The notes: generated by a model from the letters alone, not told the origin. Shown: positions 1-7,847, numbered from the stretch's first letter. The stretch is 64,000 bases of DNA from Paenibacillus_E oryzisoli_A (GCF_050467285.1 NZ_JBCMUN010000005.1:434001-498000), one strand, 5' to 3'. Numbers and translations: made by a program.

Positions 1-1199
1 TCGCTATATTCACTCTGGTGACGGTAGTCCCCAGGCGCTTCTTGATCCGGATGGAAAAAATAGGCATGGTTCACACCCAGCACGCTGTCCAGCGGAAGCG
101 CGACATCCCAGCGGTGCTGCTCGTTGTCAAACTCGCGTACCCGCTCGTAGATGCCGCCGACGGCTGCATGCTCAGTCCGGTAGACGTAGCTGTGCAGGTG
201 GTCGCCCGGCAGGTCGCGGCTGTCATGGCCTTTCGGTAGGAGGCGCCGAATTTCCACGGCTTCCTGGCGCTCTAAAGCGAGCTTGCGCGTAGCTGCATTC
301 GCTTCATAAGCCAGGAAGCCTGCATACTCGGTGCGCGGCATCGCCTCCGGCAGCGTAAAATCACCGAACTGCACGTAATCGTGCAGCACGTTCGTATCCT
401 GCGGCATGTCGTGCGGCCAAATGCGCGAGTGCGGACCGATCCAGGCGCCGCCGAGATAATACGTCGCGCGATACTGCCAGAGCCAGTCGAGAAGCAGGCC
501 CAGCTCCTTGCGCACCGCCTGATCCTGCATCAGCGTCCATGCGCATGTATACGCCTGCACCCAGTGCCAGAACCACGGCAGCGCGCCGTATTCCGGCATG
601 CCTTCCGTCGTTACCCGGCGGTAGGTCGCCCGCAGGCTTTGCACGCCGTCCTCGAACAGTGCGCTGTCTTGATAGCGCTGTCCGAAAATCAGCTTCGCCG
701 CCGTATACTTCGCTTCGTGGTGATTATAGTGATCCATCGGCTTGCGATAGAAATGGCCTCTATAGACATGGAAAAGGGCCTGCTCCATGGTATCTTTCAG
801 CTCTCCGCTCATCTGCTGAGCGTAGCGGTCTGTAAAATACACCATCAAGCTGCCCATCAATTCTACAGGGAGCGTGTTCTTGGACGCCTCTTGCGGCGTC
901 GGGCGTAAATTCAACGGCCAGTGACTGTAGGTGGAGCTTGCCGGCTGCTGGTCTTGGAGAGCGATAACGCGGATAAGAACCCGCTCCGCTTTCTCCTTGG
1001 CTTCCTTCCGATCGCCGTCAAAAGCAATCGCCGGATTCACCGCTGCGGCAAACAAATAGGACGCATAGTAGAAATTGTCCCGAATATCATTCTCGAATAA
1101 ATACCCGTGGCTGAACTCGGGCTTGTGAAACGCTGCAGCCGCAATACGGGCTGTCAGTTCGTCCTGACGCTGCTGCAAACTCGTCGTCACTGCTGTCAT
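1..1199 (-). CDS. Unrecognised alpha-helical protein, C-terminus cut by window edge
   Basis: About 400 residues are readable, and the frame runs off the left edge, so the 3' end is missing. I do not recognise the family. The protein is soluble, without signal peptide or membrane segment, and rich in Trp, Tyr and His (for example PWFWHWVQAYTCAW and DHYNHHEAKYTAAK), which resembles the (alpha/alpha) toroid proteins that act on glycans; this is inference only. Start is ambiguous: ATG at 1199 has AAGGAG 12 nt upstream, while ATG at 1211 directly abuts AAGGAG. Two LacI-type palindromes lie upstream (1260-1271, 1306-1322). It lies downstream of the lacI-GH88-DUF2264 operon but behind a terminator, so it probably has its own promoter. 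Confidence 0.75.
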   Translation of the reverse strand, partial: MTAVTTSLQQRQDELTARIAAAAFHKPEFSHGYLFENDIRDNFYYASYLFAAAVNPAIAFDGDRKEAKEKAERVLIRVIALQDQQPASSTYSHWPLNLRPTPQEASKNTLPVELMGSLMVYFTDRYAQQMSGELKDTMEQALFHVYRGHFYRKPMDHYNHHEAKYTAAKLIFGQRYQDSALFEDGVQSLRATYRRVTTEGMPEYGALPWFWHWVQAYTCAWTLMQDQAVRKELGLLLDWLWQYRATYYLGGAWIGPHSRIWPHDMPQDTNVLHDYVQFGDFTLPEAMPRTEYAGFLAYEANAATRKLALERQEAVEIRRLLPKGHDSRDLPGDHLHSYVYRTEHAAVGGIYERVREFDNEQHRWDVALPLDSVLGVNHAYFFHPDQEAPGDYRHQSEYS

Positions 1200-1259
1200 C
1201 TCCTCGATCATCTCCTTGATAACGTTTTCGAAATTCGGTCCGTTATCGCAGTAAAGTGC

Positions 1260-1322
1260 TGAAACGTTTCATAACTAAGTTTAAAACGAAATGGATGGAG
1301 CGTCAATGCAAACGTTTTGCAT
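1260..1322 (-). promoter_or_regulatory. Two LacI-family-type operators
   Basis: TGAAACGTTTCA at 1260-1271 is a perfect 12-bp palindrome centred on CG. At 1306-1322, arms ATGCAAA and TTTGCAT flank the three bases CGT. Both have the AACGTT-like core typical of LacI/CcpA-family operators and lie 50-120 bp upstream of the left-edge gene. The regulator could be the LacI protein encoded at 3723-4742, whose own operators share the AAACGTTT core, or CcpA; the sequence does not decide. Confidence 0.55.
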
Positions 1323-1343
1323 CGAACGGCCAGCCTCCGGCCG

Positions 1344-1394
1344 CAGAAAGTTATCCACAATTACCGTTTAGGGTTCCTCGTGGATAACTTTCTG
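1344..1394. repeat. 15-bp perfect inverted repeat carrying two DnaA-box-like sequences
   Basis: Arms 1344-1358 and 1380-1394 are exact reverse complements separated by 21 bp. The left arm runs into TTATCCACA, identical to the DnaA-box consensus, and the right arm reads TTATCCACG on the other strand. There is no T-run, and a separate terminator follows at 1408-1445, so this is not simply a terminator stem. Confidence 0.7.
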
Positions 1395-1407
1395 AAGGGA
1401 GGCGTAA

Positions 1408-1445
1408 AAAAGCGCCGGTTCCCCTTGGAAACCAGGCGCTCTTTT
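1408..1445 (-). terminator. Rho-independent terminator of the DUF2264 gene
   Basis: On the minus strand AGCGCC(T)GGTT pairs with AACCGGCGCT with one bulged base, followed by TTTTTTAC, immediately after the stop codon at 1449. Confidence 0.8.
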
Positions 1446-1448
1446 CTG

Positions 1449-2597
1449 CTATTCCTTGTAGGCGGAATCGATGGCAACCGTTTGGCCGGCCCATACCTTT
1501 TGCGCCGTCCATGACGCATCTTCGGCTTGCCAGAACGGATCGCTCTTGGGCAAGCCGAGCGGCAGGAACACAGCCGAGCACAGGTACAGGCTGCCCGTGG
1601 AAATGTACGGCTCGCCGACCTCGGGCTGGTGGCCGCACAGGCCGATACGCAGCCAGCCGTTCTCGTCGAACGTGCCAGGCGCTTCAATCAGCCGGCGGAT
1701 GACCGCGGTGAGCGCGCAGCGCACTTGCGCCGGCGCGACCTCCCGCGGCAGCTCGCCGCGCAGCGACGTTTGCGCGAGCGACTGGAACGCGCCGAAGCGA
1801 TACGCGAGGGAGCGGCCGATCGGCGGGAACGTGCCCTCCGGCGAAATCATGCGCTCCTGCACCGCCGCGTAGCGCTGCGCTCTGGCGATGAGCTTCGCGC
1901 GCATCTCGCCCCATTCTGCATACTCGCCGCCAACCTGGTCGATGATGTCCACCAGCATTGGCTGGATCACGAAGGCGTTGTAGTAATCCGCGTGGTACTC
2001 GACCCCGTCTCCGTAGAGACCGTCGCCGAGGTACCACTGCTCATGCTGCTTCAGCGCGTAGTCGACGCGCATGTGGTCCCAGTCTTCGCCCATGAGGCGA
2101 AGCGCGGTTTCCGTCATGGCTGCGAACAGCAGCCAGTTGTTGAAGCCGGGCTTGCGCGTCCGCGACGCTTTCAGCCCTTGCACGAGATTGCGCTGCACGC
2201 GCGGCTCGAGCCCGCGCCACAGCGCGTTCGGCGCACGCAGAATCGCGTGCGACAGGAAAGCTGTGTCCACGATCGGCTGAAAGCCCGTGGCGAAGTTCAA
2301 GAAGTCCGGCGACTCCGGGTCTGTCGCCGCATCCATCGCCTCCTGCGCCAGTTTCACATAGCGCAGGCGCAGCTCCTCTTCCGCGGCATCGTGCGCGGGC
2401 TGCTCCAGCCATGGCGCAATGCCGACCAGCGTGCGGCCGAACGCCTCCAGATGCGTGTACGAGGCCTGCTCTTCTTTTTTGCATTCCACCGGCATCGTGG
2501 CACGGAGCTTGCGGTTCGCCAGCGCTTCCAGCACGGGACCGGCGATTCGCTGCATCGTGGATAGCCAGTATTCGCGCGTTTCGCTCAGCTTACTCAT
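1449..2597 (-). CDS. DUF2264 domain protein
   Basis: The 382-residue protein matches the DUF2264 family from end to end. Recognisable parts are the N-terminal segment around MPVE and the motif YTHLEAFGRTL at residues 47-57, followed by Trp- and His-rich helices. The family is common in bacterial polysaccharide-utilisation loci and is predicted to have an alpha/alpha barrel; its reaction is not established to my knowledge. There is no signal peptide, so it is cytoplasmic. Its ATG overlaps the stop of the upstream GH88 gene by 8 bp (ATGAGTAA), which implies translational coupling and a role on the same oligosaccharides. A terminator follows directly. Confidence 0.85.
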   Translation of the reverse strand: MSKLSETREYWLSTMQRIAGPVLEALANRKLRATMPVECKKEEQASYTHLEAFGRTLVGIAPWLEQPAHDAAEEELRLRYVKLAQEAMDAATDPESPDFLNFATGFQPIVDTAFLSHAILRAPNALWRGLEPRVQRNLVQGLKASRTRKPGFNNWLLFAAMTETALRLMGEDWDHMRVDYALKQHEQWYLGDGLYGDGVEYHADYYNAFVIQPMLVDIIDQVGGEYAEWGEMRAKLIARAQRYAAVQERMISPEGTFPPIGRSLAYRFGAFQSLAQTSLRGELPREVAPAQVRCALTAVIRRLIEAPGTFDENGWLRIGLCGHQPEVGEPYISTGSLYLCSAVFLPLGLPKSDPFWQAEDASWTAQKVWAGQTVAIDSAYKE

Positions 2598-3705
2598 ACC
2601 AGTACCCGTGAATACCTTTCTCTAGACGAACAAGTGCTTCCAAGAAGTAGTAGTCGCCCCAAATCATATAATCGTCCGGTGCTGCACCGCCGCGCACGCT
2701 GTAAGAGCCGCGTTCGATAAAGCCTTGCGCGTCTTTCGGGCTGGTGTAGGACTTGATCAGGCCTGTCATCGATTTTTGAATGCCTTCTTCCAAGAATGCG
2801 CGGTCCGGATCATCGGCGGCCAGGTGTTCCAAAATTTCAAGCGCTCCTGCGGATGCAATCGCGGAAGCCGAGCTGTCGCGTTTGGTTTCTGCGTTGACCG
2901 GCGCGTTGAAATCCCAGTACACAACGTTGTCTTCCGGCAAACGCTCGAAGAAGTAGCGAGCCAAACGTTTCGCAGTTTCGAGGTAAAGCGGGTTTTTCGT
3001 GTAGCGGTAGGAAAGTGCAAAACCGTAAATACCCCAAGATTGGCCGCGCGTCCATGTGGAACCGTCGCTATACCCTTGGTGTGTGCCGCCGCGCAGCGGT
3101 TCGCCGTTCTCTTGGTCGAAGTAGAACGTATGATAGGAAGAATCGTCACCGCGCACCAAATAACGGCGGCTGAGATCCGCATGAATTTCTGCAACTTCTC
3201 TGTATTTCGGATCGCCGGTTACGTCGGAAGCCCAATACAGCAGCGGAAGATTCAGCAAGCAGTCGATAATAATGCGTCCGCCGTTATCCGGATGTCCTTC
3301 CGGTCCCCAAGCCTGGATATATTGGCCTTTCGGTCTCCAACGCTTCATCAGCACATCCGCGGCTTGAATTGTAAGTTGCTTCGCAGCCTCATCTCGCTCA
3401 ATAATCCACTGTGCTTTCGAGGACAGGGAATACAAGAAACCGATGTCATGGTGCTCCAACGCCACATTGTTCTCAATTCTTTGTTTAAAGCTTGCCACGG
3501 TGCGCTCAGCTGCCGCTTTGAAGGCCGGGTCGCCGGAATATTGGTAGCTCAGCCATAGAATCCCCGACCAGAAGCCGTCAGTCCATTCATTATTTGGATT
3601 GAGATGATACGTATCGTTCTCACTGACGTGCGGGAACTGGTCGCCGAAACGTTCAATGTTCAATTTCGTTTTGTGCAGAGCTTCTTCAATCGCTTGTTTC
3701 CACAT
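2590..3705 (-). CDS. GH88 unsaturated glucuronyl hydrolase
   Basis: This 371-residue cytoplasmic enzyme belongs to glycoside hydrolase family 88, which hydrates the 4,5-double bond of the unsaturated uronic acid left at oligosaccharide ends by polysaccharide lyases. HHDIGF at residues 85-90 holds Asp87, and IIIDCLLNLPLLYWA at 145-159 holds Asp148. These are 61 residues apart, as are Asp88 and Asp149 of the characterised Bacillus sp. GL1 enzyme. Length is typical. GGAGTGA precedes the ATG. It lies 17 bp downstream of lacI and overlaps the DUF2264 gene, so the three form one operon. The natural substrate (glycosaminoglycan, gellan-like or plant uronide) cannot be read from sequence. Confidence 0.92.
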   Translation of the reverse strand: MWKQAIEEALHKTKLNIERFGDQFPHVSENDTYHLNPNNEWTDGFWSGILWLSYQYSGDPAFKAAAERTVASFKQRIENNVALEHHDIGFLYSLSSKAQWIIERDEAAKQLTIQAADVLMKRWRPKGQYIQAWGPEGHPDNGGRIIIDCLLNLPLLYWASDVTGDPKYREVAEIHADLSRRYLVRGDDSSYHTFYFDQENGEPLRGGTHQGYSDGSTWTRGQSWGIYGFALSYRYTKNPLYLETAKRLARYFFERLPEDNVVYWDFNAPVNAETKRDSSASAIASAGALEILEHLAADDPDRAFLEEGIQKSMTGLIKSYTSPKDAQGFIERGSYSVRGGAAPDDYMIWGDYYFLEALVRLEKGIHGYWYE

Positions 3706-3722
3706 GGGTTAGGTCACTCCAT

Positions 3723-4742
3723 CTACATGAATTTGGTTGTTTCCCGTTCGATAAAAGAGAGCGGAACCTCGAACTCGCGTTCCTCTGTACTCACATCCTG
3801 CCGCCCGAAGGCATGCAGCAGCTTATTAATCGCGGTTCCCGCCTGCAGCGGGTATGGAATGCTCCAGCTGGATATAGCGGGATAGCTGATCTCCGCCATA
3901 ATGTCGTTGTTGATCCCGGTGATTTGAAGCTGTTCCGGGATGCGGATGCCTAGCTTGTTCGCGGCGGACACGACCTTCAATGCGATAACGTCATCGAAAG
4001 CGACGAGGCCGATGCGTTCCGAAGCGCTGGCTATGCTGTCTTTCAAGAATGCTTCGAGATCGACTTCCCAGTTGTCGACAACTTGGTAGGGGATCTCCCG
4101 GCCAAGCAGCGCAAGTCCGGCATGAAAGCCTTGCAGACGCTGCTCGTTAATGACGCCTGAGCGTTTGCTGCCAACATAAATGAGCCAATCGCATCCTCGT
4201 TCCGCGAGTAATTTCACAGAATCCCGGCACGCGCCGGCAAAACCGAGATTTGCGGCGCCGACCGCAATATCCGCCGGCCAGCCCCAGCCGTTGATCATGA
4301 CAAGCGGTGTCCCGTTGTTGACTAAGGAGCGGGTGGAGTCCTGCCCCATCGCCAGACCGTGACAGATCAGACCGTCGACGCGCCGCTGGAGCAGCACCTC
4401 AATATTTTTACGCTCAATCAAGGGGTTGAACCAGCCGGACGTGAACACCGACAAATGATACCCGGCATTGTAGGCTTCAAGCTGTAAGTATTCCGCAAGG
4501 TTCCCGTAGTATCCGCCGAAAGAAGGAATAATGAGACCGATTTCAAATGTTTTGCTGCGGCTCAGACCGGCGGCGACCGTGTTGCGGCGGTAGCCGAGCT
4601 GCTCGGCAGCCTGTTCGACTTTGCGGATCGTCTCTTGGGACGACCTGATTCCACCTCGATTCAACACATTGGAGACGGTGGCAATCGAGACGCCAGCGGC
4701 GGCAGCCACTTCTACAATTGTGACAGGTTTGGATTTGGTCAT
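3723..4742 (-). CDS. LacI-family transcriptional regulator
   Basis: A 339-residue repressor. Its N-terminal helix-turn-helix reads VTIVEVAAAAGVSIATVSNVLN, roughly residues 7-28, with the hinge following near residue 55. The rest is the periplasmic-binding-protein-like effector domain (from about residue 65, beginning FEIGLIIPS). It heads the lacI-GH88-DUF2264 operon, so the likely inducer is an unsaturated oligouronide or its product. Two near-identical palindromic operators sit just upstream (4763-4776 and 4794-4807), which suggests autoregulation by bridging two sites three helical turns apart. Confidence 0.92.
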   Translation of the reverse strand: MTKSKPVTIVEVAAAAGVSIATVSNVLNRGGIRSSQETIRKVEQAAEQLGYRRNTVAAGLSRSKTFEIGLIIPSFGGYYGNLAEYLQLEAYNAGYHLSVFTSGWFNPLIERKNIEVLLQRRVDGLICHGLAMGQDSTRSLVNNGTPLVMINGWGWPADIAVGAANLGFAGACRDSVKLLAERGCDWLIYVGSKRSGVINEQRLQGFHAGLALLGREIPYQVVDNWEVDLEAFLKDSIASASERIGLVAFDDVIALKVVSAANKLGIRIPEQLQITGINNDIMAEISYPAISSWSIPYPLQAGTAINKLLHAFGRQDVSTEEREFEVPLSFIERETTKFM

Positions 4743-4762
4743 GGATTCAACTCCGTTAATGT

Positions 4763-4807
4763 GTTAAACGTTTAACTTCCCTTTTAGCTTAATGTGAAAC
4801 GTTTAAC
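4763..4807 (-). promoter_or_regulatory. Tandem LacI operators upstream of lacI
   Basis: GTTAAACGTTTAAC at 4763-4776 is a perfect 14-bp palindrome. GTGAAACGTTTAAC at 4794-4807 differs at one position. Their centres are 31 bp apart, about three helical turns, and they lie 20-65 bp upstream of the lacI start codon. Confidence 0.8.
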
Positions 4808-4939
4808 CTGTCAAGTCTGAATTGGCGACATTTCCCTTCTCTAAGGGTTGCCGCTCAAGGCATCTAGTTAGGCGAAGAGTGCTGGATAGACGCATTCCTG
4901 CGAATCTGGATACAACTTAGGGACTTGTCCAAGAAGAGA

Positions 4940-5130
4940 AGGAAATTCCTGCAGAAAGGCAGGCTTTTTCCAAAATAAGGGCGGTTTTCACCGAATACCT
5001 GCGAAAAGGCAGTTTTTTAGGCCAAACTCGCTCCACAAAGGGAATTACGATGAAAATCCCTGCTTTTTCGCAGGCATTTCATCCTACCAGATCAGGAACG
5101 AGGAAAATTCCTGCCTTTTCGCAGCTTTGA
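4940..5130. repeat. Four-palindrome intergenic element, copy 1
   Basis: Four units of CCTGC-N6-GCAG(G/C/T) are centred at 4955.5, 5005.5, 5066.5 and 5117.5 (spacings 50, 61, 51). The loops are agaaag, gaaaag, tttttc and cttttc, so the first two units face one way and the last two the other. The central segment (TTTTTTAGGCC to GAAAATC) matches, in opposite orientation, the centre of the copy at 24.64 kb. Nothing else was recognised between the lacI operators and the small ORF at 5325. Confidence 0.85.
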
Positions 5131-5324
5131 TTAGGAACGACCTGGAATAGAGGTTGAGCCGATGGAAGATTACCATTCGTGCACGAATCGGCACATTTCC
5201 GACTGTGCGGGATTCGTCACATTTGCCCTGCATCTTTTTCAGAAAAAAAATAAAACCAATCTGCAACTCGCTACGTAATACTAAGCAAGCTTACATTCTT
5301 CATGACCAGGGAGGTTTCTTGCTT

Positions 5325-5417
5325 ATGACAATGACACTTACATTCCGCCCCAACGTTTCGATCCGTGATGCGATCTCTGAGATCGTCTGGTATCTAAGGA
5401 AGAAACGCAGAGCGTAA
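5325..5417 (+). CDS. Possible 30-residue basic peptide
   Basis: This short ORF begins MTMTLTFRPN and ends in a basic RKKRRA tail after the hydrophobic stretch ISEIVWYL, so an amphipathic membrane-binding helix is possible. AGGGAGG lies about 10 nt before the ATG, and a strong terminator follows 30 bp after the stop, which together argue for a real transcription unit. I recognise no homologue. A second in-frame ATG is at 5331. It could instead be a leader peptide or part of a small RNA. Confidence 0.45.
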   Translation: MTMTLTFRPNVSIRDAISEIVWYLRKKRRA

Positions 5418-5447
5418 AGCGTGACGTTGAAGCCCCTGCCAAATACG

Positions 5448-5492
5448 AACGCCCTTGATGTGCTGCTGCAGCAGCGATCAAGGGCGTTTCTC
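5448..5492. terminator. Bidirectional rho-independent terminator
   Basis: A perfect 12-bp stem, AACGCCCTTGAT (5448-5459) with ATCAAGGGCGTT (5477-5488), lies between the stop of the small plus-strand ORF (5417) and the stop of the minus-strand SDR gene (5499). T-rich sequence follows on the plus strand. Confidence 0.8.
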
Positions 5493-5498
5493 GTTCTT

Positions 5499-6281
5499 TT
5501 ACAGTGCGGCCCCGGAGCCGCCGTCGATATTCACCGACGTGCCGGTGACATAGGAGGCCGCGTCCGACACGAGGAATGTGATCACGTTCGCCACCTCCTC
5601 GGTGTCTCCGATCCGGCCAAGCGGGATGTTATGCCGCGGCTCGCGGGCAAACTCATCCCACGTCAGCTCGGGCGCGACGCGCTTCCACACCTTCTCGATC
5701 TGATCGCTGCGGATCAGCCCGATGCCAACTGTGTTCACGCGGATATTATCCTTCGCGAGATCCTTGCTCATCGCCTTCGTCAGCGCCATGCCCGCTGCGC
5801 GACTGACCGTCGTCGGCAAGGAAGACGCCGCAGGCGTCTTGGCCGCCGAGGTCGTGATATTGACAATGGCGCCGCCGCCCGCCTGGCGCATATGCGGAAT
5901 CGCATAGCGGGAGCAGAACACCGCTCCGAACAATTTTAAATCCAGATCCTGCTGCCACAGCTCCGTCTCCACCTGCTCAAACGGCTTCGCATTCGCCGTC
6001 CCGGCATTGTTGACGAGAATATTCAGGCTGCCGAACTCTGCGACCGTTTTCTCCACGGCCCGCTGGCAATCCGCTTCGCTCGTGACATCCGCCCGAATCG
6101 CCAGCACCTCGCCTTCCGTCAAATTGGCGATCTGAATGGCGGCCTCCTCCAACTGCTCTTCATTGCGCGCAACAATCGCGACTTTGACCCCTTCGCGCGA
6201 CAAAGCAATCGCCGTCGCAAGACCGATGCCCCGGCTGCCTCCCGTAACTAGTGCGACTTTCCCCTGTAATCCCAGCTCCAT
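5499..6281 (-). CDS. SDR-family oxidoreductase with altered catalytic residues
   Basis: A 260-residue short-chain dehydrogenase/reductase. The cofactor motif TGGSRGIG is near residues 12-19 and NNAG is present. At the place of the usual YxxxK catalytic pair the sequence reads TTVSR (within LPTTVSRAAG), so Tyr is Thr and Lys is Arg. The expected Ser region (NITTSAAK) is kept. This suggests a divergent SDR subgroup or a changed chemistry. ATG at 6281 was chosen because AGGGAG lies 8 nt upstream; the frame is open to 6341 but that part overlaps the MITE-like repeat. It is monocistronic and ends at the shared terminator. Confidence 0.85.
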   Translation of the reverse strand: MELGLQGKVALVTGGSRGIGLATAIALSREGVKVAIVARNEEQLEEAAIQIANLTEGEVLAIRADVTSEADCQRAVEKTVAEFGSLNILVNNAGTANAKPFEQVETELWQQDLDLKLFGAVFCSRYAIPHMRQAGGGAIVNITTSAAKTPAASSLPTTVSRAAGMALTKAMSKDLAKDNIRVNTVGIGLIRSDQIEKVWKRVAPELTWDEFAREPRHNIPLGRIGDTEEVANVITFLVSDAASYVTGTSVNIDGGSGAAL

Positions 6282-6299
6282 TGTGCTCGCTCCCTCTGT

Positions 6300-6464
6300 T
6301 AGGGCGTGTCTGAAAACCCGCTCAGGGGCATCTTTCACCACCTTTTCGCCCCCTGCGGCGTCACTTTCGCTTGACGTACCCCCGGTACGCCTTCACAAAA
6401 GTTCCTTGCATGGAACGAAAATTCGGCAAAATCTGCGGCCCTCGGAGCATTCAGACTCGCCCTA
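6300..6464. mobile_element. MITE-like element with terminal inverted repeats
   Basis: The ends read TAGGGCGTGTCTGAA (6300-6314) and, inverted, TAGGGCGAGTCTGAA, a 15-bp match with one mismatch, enclosing 165 bp with no ORF. An internal dyad GACGTACC...GGTACGCC lies near the middle. It sits just upstream of the SDR start codon. No clear target-site duplication was seen. I believe similar sequence recurs in Paenibacillus genomes, from memory only. Confidence 0.55.
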
Positions 6465-6544
6465 GGTATTTCCGTAGAATAACGTTCTCTCAAAGCATAC
6501 TCCATTCAGGCAGATATTTTCAAATTTAACCAAAGCGCGATCGC

Positions 6545-6590
6545 AAAAAAAAAGACCCCGGCTCCCCCACTAGGGAAGTCGAGATCCTTC
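6545..6590 (-). terminator. Terminator of the Gfo/Idh gene
   Basis: On the minus strand GATCTCG.CTTCCC pairs with GGGAGCCGGGGTC, with several G-U pairs, followed by nine T residues, right after the stop at 6596. Confidence 0.65.
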
Positions 6591-6595
6591 TTTTT

Positions 6596-7681
6596 CTATT
6601 GATTCAAATATACCGCTTTGCCGGTACGGGCCGATTCATAAATCGCTTCAAGAATTTGCGAGACGGCAAACGCTTGCTCCGGCGTAACCACCGGCTCCGT
6701 ATCCGTGTCGATCGCATGGATCCAAGCGCGCATTTCAGCGTCAGCCGCGCTTTCCGTCTTGCCGTCGTAGAAGGCAACGCCACCGGCGTTCAGTTCCACT
6801 TCCGTCGTGTACAGACGGCTGTGCTTCTCGCCGTTGAGGCGCAGGCCGCCTTTCATATCGGCGCCGCCTTCCGTGCCGCTCAGCGAGCATTTCGCCTCAT
6901 CGACCTCCAGTGTGTTCAGCGCCCAGCTAGATTCGAGCATGATGGTTGCGCCATTTTCCATGACGATCATACCGAATGCGGAATCTTCCACGGTGAATTT
7001 GCTTGGATCCCATGGTCCCCAGGCATTGGCAGCGTTTTCGGTGGAAGACAGCTCATGATATTTCGTGCCGAGTACAACTTTCGGCTTGTAGTTATCCATC
7101 ATCCAGAGCGTAAGATCAAGCGCGTGCGTGCCGATATCGATCAGCGGTCCGCCGCCTTGCTTCTCTTCGTCCAGGAATACGCCCCATGTCGGTACTGCAC
7201 GGCGGCGAATCGCATGCGCTTTCGCGAAGTAAATGTGCCCCAGCCCGCCTTCGGCACAAATGTTTTTCAAATGCTGGCTGTCCGGACGGAACCGGTTGTT
7301 GTAACCAACCGTCAGCTTTTTGCCAGTACGTTTCGCGGCTTCAACCATCGCTTGGGCTTCGGCAGCTGTCTTCGCCATAGGCTTCTCGCACATCACATGC
7401 TTGCCAGCTTCCAGTGCAGCGATGGAAATCTCAGCGTGAGAAATGTTAGGCGTCAGGACGTGGACGATGTCGATGCTCGCGTCCTTCAGTACGTCGCGGT
7501 AATCTTCGCAGACAACAGCGCCTTCAGCGCCATATTTCGCTGCAGCCGTTTCCGCCCGTTCAGGCACGATATCGCAAAACGCGACCAGTTCTACATTGTT
7601 TAATTTCGCAAGGCTTGGCAGATGTTTGCCGTTTGCAATACCTCCGCAGCCGATAATGCCAATACGATACTTACGTGACAT
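6596..7681 (-). CDS. Gfo/Idh/MocA-family oxidoreductase
   Basis: A 361-residue NAD(P)-dependent dehydrogenase. The N-terminal Rossmann fold begins IGIIGCGGIANGKHLPS at residues 7-23, and the family motif MCEKPMAKT holds the conserved Lys. The C-terminal alpha/beta domain contains GGGPLIDIGTHALDL, where the His of the family active site sits. Members oxidise inositols, sugars or glycosides; the substrate is not evident here. It stands alone between its own terminator and promoter region, with no sugar genes adjoining, unlike the Gfo/Idh genes at 26876 and 45287. Confidence 0.9.
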   Translation of the reverse strand: MSRKYRIGIIGCGGIANGKHLPSLAKLNNVELVAFCDIVPERAETAAAKYGAEGAVVCEDYRDVLKDASIDIVHVLTPNISHAEISIAALEAGKHVMCEKPMAKTAAEAQAMVEAAKRTGKKLTVGYNNRFRPDSQHLKNICAEGGLGHIYFAKAHAIRRRAVPTWGVFLDEEKQGGGPLIDIGTHALDLTLWMMDNYKPKVVLGTKYHELSSTENAANAWGPWDPSKFTVEDSAFGMIVMENGATIMLESSWALNTLEVDEAKCSLSGTEGGADMKGGLRLNGEKHSRLYTTEVELNAGGVAFYDGKTESAADAEMRAWIHAIDTDTEPVVTPEQAFAVSQILEAIYESARTGKAVYLNQ

Positions 7682-7814
7682 GATGATACCTCCAGCTTAG
7701 TTTAGGGTAGTTATCTAATATAAAGACATCTGTCCTAAATGTAGCATAGGTAATCGTGCAATTTTAGTGTGAGTTTCGGACAGCAAAGGTCAGAAATAGC
7801 GACACGCATTCGCA

Positions 7815-7847
7815 ACAAAAAAAATAGAGAGCCCTTTCAGGCCCTCC
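7815..7847 (-). terminator. Terminator of the FG-GAP-like protein gene
   Basis: GAGGGCC-TGAAA-GGGCTCTC forms a 7-bp stem with one G-U pair, followed by TATTTTTTTT on the minus strand, 15 bp after the stop at 7862. Confidence 0.75.

Noticed and set aside
6282..6341. Longer SDR start at 6341
   Set aside because: The extra codons lie inside the MITE-like repeat, and the ATG at 6281 has AGGGAG at ideal spacing.
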